From Photobacterium chitinilyticum (lineage in GTDB: Bacteria; Pseudomonadota; Gammaproteobacteria; Enterobacterales; Vibrionaceae): 64,000 bases of DNA. Below are positions 34,299 to 43,729 of the stretch, piece after piece (position 1 is the first letter of the stretch; each line of letters starts with the position of its first letter). The stretch covers positions 1 through 64,000 of the forward strand of contig NZ_RJLM01000004.1 in the NCBI RefSeq assembly GCF_004104355.1. The letters run 5' to 3'. Below the pieces are notes generated by a model that saw nothing but the letters and a program-made list of their open reading frames with translations, searched no databases and was not told the DNA's origin. A program made the position numbers and the translations under genes.

Positions 34299-37200
34299 TT
34301 AGTGTTTTAGCTGATGGCTGACTTCTTTCCACAGCTTGAATACCGCGGGCAGGACAACCAGTGTTAGTAGCAAGGCGGAAACCATGCCTCCAATCATCGG
34401 CGCGGCGATACGTTGCATGACTTCCGAGCCGGTACCTGATCCATACATAATCGGGATCAGGCCAATGACCACTGTTGCTACAGTCATCATCACCGGACGG
34501 ACACGGAGCCCCGCACCTTCCTTGATGGCGTCTGCCAGATCGGCTTTGGTCAAAGGTTTGTTCAGATGCTCGGCTTCAAGCTGTCGGAACTTCCAGGCCT
34601 GGTTGAGATATACCAGCATGATCACCCCGATTTCTACCGCGACTCCGGCCAAGGCAATAAAGCCGACACCAACGGCAATCGAGAAGTTATAGCCGAGTAT
34701 TTCCATCAGCCACAGGCCACCGACCATAGCAAGAGGAAGTGTCCCCATAATCATTAGTACTTCACCTGCCCGGCGGAAACTCATGTAAAGCAGCATCATG
34801 ATAATGGCGATGGTTGCGGGCACGACAACGATTAGTCGCGCCTTGGCACGCTCCATATATTCATACTGTCCAGACCAGATCAGCGAGTAGCCTGCCGGCA
34901 GGTTGAGATGCTGAGCGACTTTTTGCTGGGCGTCTTTAACATAAGACCCCAGATCCCGACCATCGATATCGATAAATACCCAACCGTTGGGACGGGCATT
35001 TTCGGTTTTGATCATCGGGGGGCCGTCTTCAAAACGGACATCGGCAACATCGGCCAAAGCGATACGGGCACCGTTTGGTGTGACTAGAGGCAGATTTTGC
35101 AGTTTGACAAGTGAGTCACGGTAGCTTTGCGGGTAGCGAACGTTAATTGGGTAACGCTCCAGTCCTTCGATGGACTCACCCACATTCATTCCGCCAATGG
35201 CAGTGCTGATCACCTGCTGGATATCTTTGATGCTCAGTCCATAACGCGCCGCTTCTCGGCGTTTAATCTCCATCGTGATATAGCGGCCACCGGCTACACG
35301 TTCAGCATAGACAGATGCCGTGCCTTGAACATCTTTCAGCAACGTTTCCAGCTGGGTTCCGATGTCTTCTATCTGCTTCAGTTCAGGCCCAGCTATCTTG
35401 ATCCCTATTGGGGTCTTGATACCTGTGGCCAACATATCGATCCGGGTTTTGATGGGCATTACCCAGGCATTGGTCAGCCCCGGGAATTGGATCAGCTGAT
35501 CCAGCTCGCGGCGAAGACTCCCTTTGGTTACGCCTTCTCGCCATTCTTCGTGCGGTTTGAACTGAATAATGGTTTCAATCATCGTCAGCGGCGCTGGATC
35601 GGTTGCGGTATTCGCCCGGCCAATCTTGCCCCAGACAGTTTTTACCTCAGGGATCGTTTTGATCAGCTTGTCAGTCTGCTGTAACAGCTCTCGCGCCTTA
35701 CCAATCGAAATGCCAGGGTAGGTGGTTGGCATGTACATTAGATCGCCTTCATCCAGTGGCGGAATGAACTCACTGCCCATTTTTTGCATTGGATAGTAGG
35801 CGGAGGCCATAAGCGCGATAGCAATCACGATAATGGTTTTCGGGAACCTCGTGCTTAAATTCAACAGCGGGCGGTATAGGCCGACAACGGCACGGTTAAC
35901 GGGATTCTTATGTTCAGGCAGTATCTTGCCTCGGATAAAGTAGCCCATCAAAACAGGGACTAACGTGATGGCTAATCCCGCAGAGGCTGCCATGGCGTAG
36001 GTCTTGGTGAAGGCCAACGGCGAGAACATCTTGCCTTCCTGGCCTTCAAGAGCGAATACCGGTACAAAACTCAAGGTGATAATGATCAGTGAGAAGAACA
36101 GCGGCGTACCAACTTCTTCTGCGGCTTTTCCGATCACCTGCCAGCGGTTTTTGTCAGTCAACGGTGTACGCTCGATATGCTTGTGCACGTTTTCGATCAT
36201 CACGATGGCACCGTCGACCATGGCGCCGATGGCAATAGCGATCCCCCCCAGAGACATGATATTGGCGTTAATGCCCTGCCAGTGCATCACAATAAATGCG
36301 CTGAGAATGCCGATCGGCAAGCTGATCATTACCACCAGTGATGAGCGGAAATGGAACAGGAAGAGGGCACACACCACGGCGACCACAATAAATTCTTCCA
36401 GCAGCTTCTCATACAGGTTCTCTACGGCACGGTCGATCAGGCTTGAGCGATCGTAGGTCGGGACAATTTCTACGCCTTCAGGCAGGCTGCGCTGAAGATC
36501 GGCCAGTTTGGCTTTGACGCTTTCGATGACTTCTCTGGCATTCTCGCCGAACCGCATCACGATCACGCCGCCGACAGCTTCTCCTTCACCGTTCAGCTCT
36601 GAGATCCCGCGGCGCATTTGCGGCCCGAGATTAATGTCAGCGATATCTCCCAACAGTAACGGAGTACCTTTGGCGGTGACTTTTAGCGGCAGGTTCTTCA
36701 AATCCTCGACGTCAGAGACATAGCCGGTAGCGCGAACCATATGCTCTGCTTCGGCCACTTCGACGACTGATGCCCCAGCTTCCTGGTTTCCCGCCTGAAT
36801 GGCCATATTGATCTGTTGCAGGGTCAGGTCATAGGCCCGTAGTTTGGCAGGATCAATTTGTACCTGGTATTGCTTGACCATGCCGCCGACGGTGGCGATT
36901 TCAGAGACACCGTCAACAGTTTGAAGCTCGTATTTTAGGAACCAGTCTTGCAGGCTCGTCAGTTCACTCAGATCATGCTGGCCTGTCTTGTCCGTGAGGA
37001 CATAGCTGTAAATCCAGCCCACACCCGTCGCATCCGGTCCCAGTGTCGGCTTGGCACTTGAAGGTAGGTTCGGTGCTACCTGGCTTAGGTATTCCAATAC
37101 CCGCGAGCGGGCCCAGTACATGTCGGTATTATCATTGAAGATAATATAGACATAGGAATCACCGAAGAATGAATAGCCCCGGACGGTTTCTGCACCCGGC

Positions 37201-37427
37201 ACTGCCAGCATAGCGGTGGTCAACGGGTAGGTGACTTGATCTTCAACTACCTGAGGAGCCTGGCCCGGATAGCTGGTCTTGATAATGACCTGCACATCGG
37301 ACAAGTCTGGTATGGCATCAACCGGAGTTTTCTTGACGCTGTACAAGCCTGCCGCAACTAGAAAGACAGTGGCGATGAGAACCAGAATGCGATTTTTGAT
37401 CGACCAGCGGATTATCGATCCAATCAT
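34299..37427 (-). CDS. cusA: Heavy-metal RND efflux pump, CusA type
   Basis: This 1042-aa inner-membrane transporter has the full RND layout: 12 membrane helices and two large periplasmic loops. The helix-4 motif (GIAIAIGAMVDGAIVMIENVHKH, in two parts GIAIAIGAMVDG and AIVMIENVHKH) carries the proton-relay acids typical of heavy-metal RND pumps. It drives export of Cu(I)/Ag(I) together with CusB and the outer-membrane CusC. The start overlaps the cusB stop by 4 bp. The upstream CueR-type promoter supports copper as substrate. Confidence 0.93.
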   Translation of the reverse strand: MIGSIIRWSIKNRILVLIATVFLVAAGLYSVKKTPVDAIPDLSDVQVIIKTSYPGQAPQVVEDQVTYPLTTAMLAVPGAETVRGYSFFGDSYVYIIFNDNTDMYWARSRVLEYLSQVAPNLPSSAKPTLGPDATGVGWIYSYVLTDKTGQHDLSELTSLQDWFLKYELQTVDGVSEIATVGGMVKQYQVQIDPAKLRAYDLTLQQINMAIQAGNQEAGASVVEVAEAEHMVRATGYVSDVEDLKNLPLKVTAKGTPLLLGDIADINLGPQMRRGISELNGEGEAVGGVIVMRFGENAREVIESVKAKLADLQRSLPEGVEIVPTYDRSSLIDRAVENLYEKLLEEFIVVAVVCALFLFHFRSSLVVMISLPIGILSAFIVMHWQGINANIMSLGGIAIAIGAMVDGAIVMIENVHKHIERTPLTDKNRWQVIGKAAEEVGTPLFFSLIIITLSFVPVFALEGQEGKMFSPLAFTKTYAMAASAGLAITLVPVLMGYFIRGKILPEHKNPVNRAVVGLYRPLLNLSTRFPKTIIVIAIALMASAYYPMQKMGSEFIPPLDEGDLMYMPTTYPGISIGKARELLQQTDKLIKTIPEVKTVWGKIGRANTATDPAPLTMIETIIQFKPHEEWREGVTKGSLRRELDQLIQFPGLTNAWVMPIKTRIDMLATGIKTPIGIKIAGPELKQIEDIGTQLETLLKDVQGTASVYAERVAGGRYITMEIKRREAARYGLSIKDIQQVISTAIGGMNVGESIEGLERYPINVRYPQSYRDSLVKLQNLPLVTPNGARIALADVADVRFEDGPPMIKTENARPNGWVFIDIDGRDLGSYVKDAQQKVAQHLNLPAGYSLIWSGQYEYMERAKARLIVVVPATIAIIMMLLYMSFRRAGEVLMIMGTLPLAMVGGLWLMEILGYNFSIAVGVGFIALAGVAVEIGVIMLVYLNQAWKFRQLEAEHLNKPLTKADLADAIKEGAGLRVRPVMMTVATVVIGLIPIMYGSGTGSEVMQRIAAPMIGGMVSALLLTLVVLPAVFKLWKEVSHQLKH

Positions 37428-38974
37428 TGTGCACCTTCCTTAGTGCTATCGTTCATTGCGTCATGGTCCATTTTGCTATGATCCACTTTGTTTTGATTAA
37501 AATTCTCTTCTGGCAAGGAGGGTTCAACTTGGCTGACGGCAAATTTGCCATCGTCATTTTTTTCTAGAATGAAGCGAATGGATTGGCCATTTTCTAATTG
37601 GCGCAAATTGCTGCTGTCACTGACAGTGAAGTCCATGGTCATGGCCGGCCAGTTCCATTGAGCTATGGGAGCATGCTCGATAGTCAGCATGTTGTGGTCT
37701 GGCATGATATTGCGGATCACACCGGTTGCGATGACTGTATTATTGTTTGGTTCTGCTGGTTGAACTCCTGCGATACGGCTCAAGTCGGCATTCTGGCTCG
37801 ATTCTGAATCAAGCAGAAAGTGAGCCGATGTCACCACGTTGTCTTGCGCTGTCAGGCCGCGGACGACTTCTACCATTCCGCCAGCAATGCGGCCTGTTTC
37901 GATCCGGGCTGAACGATATTTTCCTTCACCCAGTGCCAATACCACGCGGGTCATATTGCCCGAGCGGATCACTGCCTGATCCGGTATGGCAATAACGCTT
38001 TCGTTACTACGCGGCACCATGGTCAGGCTAGCAAACATGTTAGGCTTGAGTTCACCATCCGGGTTCGGAAATTTGAGCCGAACGCGCAGGGTACGAGTCT
38101 TGGGATCCAAGATCGGGTAGATGTAATCAACCTTGCCTTGCCACGCTTTGCCTGGCAGGGCATCAATCTTCATGTCGGCATTGGTGCCTGACTTAATCCA
38201 GTGGGCCTGACGTTCGAACACTTCGGCATCCACCCAGACATTATCAAGCGAGCCGCCGCTTATCACTGTCTGTTGAGGGGAAAGATACGCACCGTTACGA
38301 ACGTTAAGGGTGGCTATCACCCCGTCTGCAGGTGCTTTGACGGCTATATTTTGCTTGGCCTTTCCACGGCGAAGCACGTCATTGATTTGGCTGTTATCTA
38401 CCCCAAGAGATCTGAGGCGCTCTTTGGCTCCTTTCACCAATACGGCTTTGCCTATGCGCTTGGCATTGAGTAACTCTTCCTGTGCACGAACTAAATCTGG
38501 TGAATAAATTTTAAACAGGACATCACCCTTCTTGACCTTCTCGCCAATAGCATTCACATTGAGCTTTTGGATCCAGCCACTGATACGGCTGTTGATTTGC
38601 CATAGTTGGCTCTCGTCGAAAGTGACGTAACCAACGGTGTCGATTTCAGGCACGAGTTTTTGCAGACTAGTTTGTACGGTTTTGACGCCAAGGCTATTTT
38701 CAACAGCCGGTGATACCGATACTGTGCCTGCTTCTTCCTTATTTCCTCCCGTTAGATCGTCCTCATACACCGGGATCAAGTCCATACCCATCGGTGATTT
38801 GCCCGGCTTGTCGCGTTGGTAATTGGGATCCATTGGGGCGACCCAGTATAAAGGTTCGTTACTGTCGGCATTCGCGGCCTGACCTTCGTTTGAATGTGTC
38901 TGAGTTGCCGCGTAGTAGCCCAAAGCGCCGCCGACAGCGAGTGCCAGTACAGCAATAGTGAGTGATTGTTTCAT
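37424..38974 (-). CDS. cusB: Efflux adaptor CusB with fused CusF-like domain
   Basis: This 516-aa periplasmic adaptor has an N-terminal membrane anchor or signal (residues 1-24), a heavy-metal-binding motif (YWVAPMDP through PMGMDLIPVYE, about 43-72) and the barrel-sandwich and beta-barrel regions of HlyD-type proteins. From about residue 415 it has an added CusF-like domain, recognised by QWNWPAMTMDFTV with the copper-binding Trp and two Met. In E. coli CusF is a separate chaperone. The tail is His/Met-rich (DHSKMDHDAMN) and could also bind copper. It overlaps cusA. Confidence 0.9.
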   Translation of the reverse strand: MKQSLTIAVLALAVGGALGYYAATQTHSNEGQAANADSNEPLYWVAPMDPNYQRDKPGKSPMGMDLIPVYEDDLTGGNKEEAGTVSVSPAVENSLGVKTVQTSLQKLVPEIDTVGYVTFDESQLWQINSRISGWIQKLNVNAIGEKVKKGDVLFKIYSPDLVRAQEELLNAKRIGKAVLVKGAKERLRSLGVDNSQINDVLRRGKAKQNIAVKAPADGVIATLNVRNGAYLSPQQTVISGGSLDNVWVDAEVFERQAHWIKSGTNADMKIDALPGKAWQGKVDYIYPILDPKTRTLRVRLKFPNPDGELKPNMFASLTMVPRSNESVIAIPDQAVIRSGNMTRVVLALGEGKYRSARIETGRIAGGMVEVVRGLTAQDNVVTSAHFLLDSESSQNADLSRIAGVQPAEPNNNTVIATGVIRNIMPDHNMLTIEHAPIAQWNWPAMTMDFTVSDSSNLRQLENGQSIRFILEKNDDGKFAVSQVEPSLPEENFNQNKVDHSKMDHDAMNDSTKEGAQ

Positions 38975-38982
38975 TGTCTGTC

Positions 38983-40251
38983 CTAATATTTGTTCAGCAT
39001 GTAGGCGAGATTGCTATTGGCCAGTTGTAGATCGGTATTGAGCCGAGCTTGTTCAAGTTCGATAGTGAGTTCTTCACTGGCTGCACGGATGTATTCGTCT
39101 AGCTGACTGGTATTGTTCTGGTAGCCGCGCTCGATTGCGCGGGTTTTTTCCTTGGCCTGACGTAACAGCGAGCGTTGGTAACGGGCTAAACGCTGCTCGA
39201 TATTGCTGCGGTCGATTAATAATGCACTCACTTTTGCATTCATTTGCTTGAGCATCAGATCACGCTGTGACTTGGCTGCACCTAGCTGGTATTGGGCCGA
39301 AGACAGTTTTTTGTCCTGACGCTTGTCGGTAAAGAGGGGCAGATCCAATGTCAGAAAAGCACTGACCAGATCGGAGGCAGGTTGCCCGTTCATACCATTT
39401 GCCTGCCGATAGCCGTACATGACTTCAATACCAAACTGAGGTTGGTAAGACTCGTTGGCAATGTCGACGCCAGTCTCGGCGCTTTCGATCAGCTCATCAA
39501 CCATACGTACTGATGGGTGGGCCGCCAGTACCTGATAGTTATCTGTGGGTGTCGTCGATAGATAAGCGGTGAGGGAAGACCACTGTGGGTAGCCATCGAC
39601 GGTGACTTCGGTTGCTTGGTTGCCTAACCATTCTGAAAGCTGTGCTCGGAGTCGTTGTTGCATTTGTTCGTTGGCTTGCAGCTTTTCATCCATTCGGCTG
39701 ATTTGTAACTGTGCCTGAATGATATCCTGAGCCTGATTTGCACCGACCCCGTAGTTGGTACCAAGGAAATGTTCCAGTTCTTTAAATAGCGCCTGGTTCT
39801 GGCGCAATAGCTGATGGGCCTGCTGCTGATAGGCTAGCTCTATCCATCGGGTGGTTATGGCACTTTTGACATCTAGCTCGCGAACTCCCATTTTCTCGCG
39901 CAGGCTATTGGCTTGCTGCGAGCTTTGTTTTTGTTGCAGCGCCAAGGTGTTGCCACGACCGAATTGCTGCATCAGCCCGACAGAAATATTGGTCATGGGA
40001 TCGTCGTCGAAGGTAAAGCTGTCAACCGGCAGTCCGCCGACGCCGACCTTGAGCTTGGGATCCATCCATTGGCTGGAGGCGATACCCATATCGACCATAG
40101 CATCGGCTTGGTATTGGAGCTGTTGTTTGCCGGTGTCGTTTTCGAGAGCCCAGTCAATGAGGCTGTTTAGCTTTGGTGTTGCGGCGGCAGTTGGTGCCCA
40201 TGCCGCAATCAGCGCTACACCCAGTACACGGGGCAGTATGCGTTTTTGCAT
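38983..40251 (-). CDS. cusC: TolC-family outer-membrane channel (CusC-like)
   Basis: This 422-aa TolC-family protein has a signal peptide (about residues 1-22, cleaved after AAA) and the long helical repeats that form the periplasmic tunnel (e.g. REKMGVRELDVKSAITTRW and LARYQRSLLRQAKEKTRAIERG, the latter split as LARYQRSLLRQAKEK and TRAIERG). There is no lipobox Cys, unlike E. coli CusC. ATG 40251 is preferred over a GTG at 40263 because it gives a normal signal peptide. It ends 9 bp before cusB. Confidence 0.87.
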   Translation of the reverse strand: MQKRILPRVLGVALIAAWAPTAAATPKLNSLIDWALENDTGKQQLQYQADAMVDMGIASSQWMDPKLKVGVGGLPVDSFTFDDDPMTNISVGLMQQFGRGNTLALQQKQSSQQANSLREKMGVRELDVKSAITTRWIELAYQQQAHQLLRQNQALFKELEHFLGTNYGVGANQAQDIIQAQLQISRMDEKLQANEQMQQRLRAQLSEWLGNQATEVTVDGYPQWSSLTAYLSTTPTDNYQVLAAHPSVRMVDELIESAETGVDIANESYQPQFGIEVMYGYRQANGMNGQPASDLVSAFLTLDLPLFTDKRQDKKLSSAQYQLGAAKSQRDLMLKQMNAKVSALLIDRSNIEQRLARYQRSLLRQAKEKTRAIERGYQNNTSQLDEYIRAASEELTIELEQARLNTDLQLANSNLAYMLNKY

Positions 40252-40367
40252 AAATACATCCACTACAAAGAGTAAGAGTTAATAGGCTGGCTAACTGGCA
40301 GTAAGCGGCGATAAATCGCCTATATCACTGATCAGATAGTTGCGTGTATTAATTGGCGGAGAGGTAT

Positions 40368-40808
40368 TTACAGGATCGGTGGACGGAACAAGGTTTCTGT
40401 TCGGGATACAGGATGGACAGGTGTCAGTTGAGGTATAAGGCGGTCATGCGGAAAATCAGAAAATGCCTCATTGCCGATTGGCAAATAGCTACTGTAAGGC
40501 TGGCAATGTGTCAGATCACAGTCAGAGCAGGACGATGTTACTGAATCGGTATTAGCGCAGCATTCGGACGGTGCTTCGGATAGCAAATGGGCAGGCTGGT
40601 GGCAGTTATTGCTCGCGACTTCTTCACTGGCTGTAACGGGGTGTTGGTGAGACATCAGAGGCATCTGAGATGTTGTGGATGGCGTTGTAACCATGTTCAT
40701 TTTATGTACAGATATACCGAGTACTGGCTTGGTGATCAGGCTGATCATCAATACCAGAATTAGAGCTAGCAAATTGTATGTGCTATTTCGATATGCCATT
40801 AAAACCAT
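40368..40808 (-). CDS. Cys/His-rich copper-operon leader protein (CopL/DUF2946-like)
   Basis: This 146-aa protein has an N-terminal hydrophobic segment (about residues 12-30) that can act as a signal or anchor. A middle region is rich in His, Cys and Met (NCHQPAH, ECCANTD, SSCSDCDLTHCQ), and the tail ends RPPIL. Proteins of this style open copper-resistance operons in many proteobacteria (CopL or DUF2946 group). It is the first gene after the CueR-type promoter, whose start lies about 20 bp upstream, so a role in metal binding or in copper-responsive control is likely but inferred. Confidence 0.6.
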   Translation of the reverse strand: MVLMAYRNSTYNLLALILVLMISLITKPVLGISVHKMNMVTTPSTTSQMPLMSHQHPVTASEEVASNNCHQPAHLLSEAPSECCANTDSVTSSCSDCDLTHCQPYSSYLPIGNEAFSDFPHDRLIPQLTPVHPVSRTETLFRPPIL

Positions 40809-40835
40809 TACGATTACATTGGGGTTACGGGGAAA

Positions 40836-40866
40836 ACTGTAAACTCTTCCCTAGGGGGAAGGTCAA
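40836..40866 (-). promoter_or_regulatory. CueR-type (MerR-family) copper-responsive promoter
   Basis: On the minus strand TTGACC (40861-40866) and TACAGT (40836-40841) are separated by 19 bp, the over-long spacer typical of MerR-family promoters. The spacer holds the dyad CCTTCCCCCTAGGGAAGAG, which resembles the E. coli copA operator (ACCTTCCCC...GGAAGGT). Expression begins about 20 bp before the first gene of the copper operon. Confidence 0.85.
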
Positions 40867-40922
40867 GGCTCTTTGTTGAATTATAGCCATAATCTTAAAT
40901 GCATGAGTATTAATGGTTATAA

Positions 40923-40952
40923 AAGAAACGCCCCTAGGTATGAAGGGGCGTT
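40923..40952 (-). terminator. Rho-independent terminator of the lipoprotein gene
   Basis: AACGCCCCT / AGGGGCGTT is a 9-bp stem; on the minus strand a T-rich tail follows. Confidence 0.8.
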
Positions 40953-41000
40953 GTGGGGATTGTCTTTCCCGACCAATGTTTATCTGGTTAGGCAGTATGA

Positions 41001-42221
41001 CTAACTTGCTTCATTTGTTGTGGCAGTTGTCACCGTAGTCGTATCGGCTTCTTCTGCAACGGTTGCATTTTTTATCGGTGCGACTTTTTCAACCGTAGCA
41101 GCTGGTGCCTGCTTAGTCGCAAGAAGTTGGGCCGATAGTTTGGCGATTTCTTTTTCTAGCATCGCGGTATGGGCTTTTTCATCAATGAGTTCGCTGCGGA
41201 CTTTTTGCTGGGCAAGCATTGTTTCTTGTTCGCCCTGAAGGTTGCCTTTAATGTGGTTGACGAGGTTCTTACCCTGTTTGCTGATGGCTTGATCTCGCAT
41301 ATCTTCAGCACCAAGAGCGAGGGTGATCTCTAATAAAATCTTCTCGTAGCTCAATACATGGCGTTCGTAATCTTTTTCAGGCATTGCCTTTAGTTTTTTC
41401 ACAACGTTCGAAATTTGCTGAGCGTGCTTAAGCGAGAACATTGCTTCATCGGCTTTGTCGATGATCTGTGCAGTAGCACGCGGCTCTGCAGCAATGAAGG
41501 CCTGGGCTGCTGTCACGGCTGCAGCAGCACGGGCTAAGGTTTCAGGCGCATGCATACTTACGTTCGCTATTTTAAGGCGTTTAAGTTCTTTTTGTGCATC
41601 AGATAAGTAGATACGAGTCACTGTTTTGACTTCCAGTGCTCGTTGTTTCCGGATTAACTCCGGTTGAGCATTAATGGCTTTATCCGCAGCTTCATTGGCT
41701 ACATAGTCAACAAGCCTTTTAATATTTTGCTCGAGCTGTTTGGCTGTTTTTGGGTAGTATTTTGCTGCATTGATGGCTGCTAGTTGCTCTCGGTAACCAA
41801 AAGCATCTTCTAAAATGGTTAATACCTCGGTACGAATGGATTCAGCCTTGCTGATATGCACCTTAAATTGAGCAATGCCTTCTTCTGCGGCCTGAAGGTT
41901 TGTCTTGGAACTAAAGAAGCCGCTGCTGCTGTTGGCTTCGGATGGGTCTAGTTCAAATTCTGCATAATATTCTTTGGCCTCGGCCAAGGCTTTTTTTGCA
42001 TCACGGATTTGAATTGAAGCAAACCAATCGAGTTCTGCTTTATAAGATGAACTAAGTGTTTCTTCAGCTAAATCAATTGATTGCTTCATTCCATCAATTT
42101 GTATTGCAGTTTGAGACTGGTTTGTTTCCAAAGGGAGGCTAGCCGTTGAATCTGAATCGGATGCACAGCCTGACAGTGTAATTGCTGCGGCAAGTGCAGC
42201 AACTTTAAATTCCCTCTTCAT
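41001..42221 (-). CDS. Coiled-coil lipoprotein of unknown function
   Basis: This 406-aa protein begins with a lipoprotein signal (residues 1-18, lipobox LSGC with Cys at 18-19) and is otherwise almost wholly alpha-helical. Long Ala, Glu, Lys-rich heptad-like stretches appear around residues 55-360, and a Thr/Ala-rich low-complexity tail closes it. The start at 42221 has a strong AAGGAG site. It is probably attached to a membrane on the periplasmic side with an elongated rod shape. No homologue is recognised. A terminator follows and it stands alone. Confidence 0.75.
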   Translation of the reverse strand: MKREFKVAALAAAITLSGCASDSDSTASLPLETNQSQTAIQIDGMKQSIDLAEETLSSSYKAELDWFASIQIRDAKKALAEAKEYYAEFELDPSEANSSSGFFSSKTNLQAAEEGIAQFKVHISKAESIRTEVLTILEDAFGYREQLAAINAAKYYPKTAKQLEQNIKRLVDYVANEAADKAINAQPELIRKQRALEVKTVTRIYLSDAQKELKRLKIANVSMHAPETLARAAAAVTAAQAFIAAEPRATAQIIDKADEAMFSLKHAQQISNVVKKLKAMPEKDYERHVLSYEKILLEITLALGAEDMRDQAISKQGKNLVNHIKGNLQGEQETMLAQQKVRSELIDEKAHTAMLEKEIAKLSAQLLATKQAPAATVEKVAPIKNATVAEEADTTTVTTATTNEAS

Positions 42222-42543
42222 GAGATACTCCTTGGCGGTGGAATTAATAATCAAATAAGTAGTTAGAGATCTAATAATAATATAAGCAGTCCGTATTCTA
42301 GGTATATTTATACATAAATTAAATCTCATAGCTCTAATATATGATTATTATTTTTTTAAAGTCGGAGTTTGATATTTAATTGACGATATTTGGTTGGGCC
42401 GTCATTTATATGACGGTGCAAGAGGAGGCTGATGCAGGACGGATATATGCAATGGATATATACGAAAGTGCCTTTATATCATGAGGCTGGCCTGTTGTTG
42501 ATAGCGGCAGAATTCGAGGAGTAAAGCGGTTGAAATTTAACCG

Positions 42544-42732
42544 TTATTCATCTTGTTTTTCTGGGTTCTCTTTATTCATTTGGGCTTTGAGATCCTGAGC
42601 CACAATTTTTAGCGCCGACAGTGCAACGTCAGGTGGTATTTCATTACTTTCAAATAGATAAATAAGATCAACCGCGAGTTTAATATCTTTTGGTGCATCA
42701 TCTAGTGACGGAGTTGAATTATCGTTTTTCAT
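42544..42732 (-). CDS. rsmS: RsmS/YbaM family small protein
   Basis: This 62-aa protein matches the DUF2496 family (E. coli YbaM, called RsmS in Pectobacterium): DDAPKDIKLAVDLIYLFESNEIPPDVALSAL, here split as DAPKDIKLAVDLIYLFESN and EIPPDVALSALKIV. In E. coli ybaM lies beside priC, and here it is two genes away from priC. It has been described as a pleiotropic regulator affecting secondary metabolism; its mechanism is not evident from the sequence. Confidence 0.88.
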   Translation of the reverse strand: MKNDNSTPSLDDAPKDIKLAVDLIYLFESNEIPPDVALSALKIVAQDLKAQMNKENPEKQDE

Positions 42733-42805
42733 TATTATTTTATCACTTTTTATTTTGGGCTGACGATTGAACTGCGAAGTTTAGCATAGTCTGTCCGAGA
42801 ACGAA

Positions 42806-43726
42806 TTACTCAGAACGATAAACAGTTATAGCCGCTTGAATTAACTGGGCGTGTAATTCAACCAGTTGTTGGTGATCTTGCCTATACCCGCCGCCCACAA
42901 CTGCCGCAATTGGTATCTCGGCTTGCTTGCAGCGACTAAGAACCAGGTGATCACGTCGATAGATGCCATCGAGGCAGACATCAAAATAGCCTAGCTCGTC
43001 ATGCTGGTGGATATCGACACCTGCATCATAGATGATGAAATCAGGTTGGTGCTGGGCTAGGGCTAAATTTAATATGATCTCAAACGTTTCTAGGTAATCG
43101 TTTGTTGTTGTATGTTTGGGCAAGGCCAAATCGATATCGGAAGCCGGTTTGCGTGCCGGGAAGTTCTTGTCGCAGTGAACCGAGAAAGTAATGATGCTGT
43201 CATCATCACTGAGCAGGGTTGCCGTACCATCGCCCTGATGAACATCACAGTCGACGATCATTACTTTATCGATGTTATCAAGCGTTAGGGCATATTTGGC
43301 AGCAAAAGCCAGATCGTTGACGAGGCAAAAGCCACTGCCAAAATCGTGGTGTGCATGATGATACCCGCCACTGAGGTGGATTCCGATTCCATGCTGGCTT
43401 GCCAGATCGACGGTTAGCCGGGTGCCTGCAGTAGACATGAGCGTACGTTTGATTAATTGGTGGCTCCACGGAAAGCCAATACGGCGCATCTTTGCTGCGG
43501 GCAGGGTATTGTTAAACAGAGCTTCAATATAATCGGGGTGATGGAGGCTCTTTAGTTCGTCGGCGCCAATGGCCTCGGGTTGGTAGAACAGGATCCCGTC
43601 TTGTTGATCTAGCTTCATCTCGTCGATCAGGTATTGATACAGCCGACGATATTTCGAGATGGGGTAGCGATGTTCGGCTGGTAGTTCAAGCTGAGAATAG
43701 ATGGGGTGGTAGACCAGGGGCAGCAT
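42806..43726 (-). CDS. Histone-deacetylase-family amidohydrolase
   Basis: This 306-aa member of the HDAC/AcuC/acetylpolyamine amidohydrolase superfamily has the zinc site in DCDVHQGDGTA (about residues 168-178) with a second Asp later (YDAGVD, about 224). The catalytic His pair lies in GGYHHAHHDFGSGFCLVND. The expected substrate is an acetylated lysine or acetylated amine, but the exact target is unknown. It lies 3 bp after priC on the same strand, suggesting co-transcription. Confidence 0.87.
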   Translation of the reverse strand: MLPLVYHPIYSQLELPAEHRYPISKYRRLYQYLIDEMKLDQQDGILFYQPEAIGADELKSLHHPDYIEALFNNTLPAAKMRRIGFPWSHQLIKRTLMSTAGTRLTVDLASQHGIGIHLSGGYHHAHHDFGSGFCLVNDLAFAAKYALTLDNIDKVMIVDCDVHQGDGTATLLSDDDSIITFSVHCDKNFPARKPASDIDLALPKHTTTNDYLETFEIILNLALAQHQPDFIIYDAGVDIHQHDELGYFDVCLDGIYRRDHLVLSRCKQAEIPIAAVVGGGYRQDHQQLVELHAQLIQAAITVYRSE

Positions 43727-43729
43727 CAG

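Noticed and set aside
35127-35684. 185-codon + strand ORF inside cusA
   Set aside because: It is a shadow of the well-supported cusA frame on the opposite strand, with no ribosome site and no known domain.
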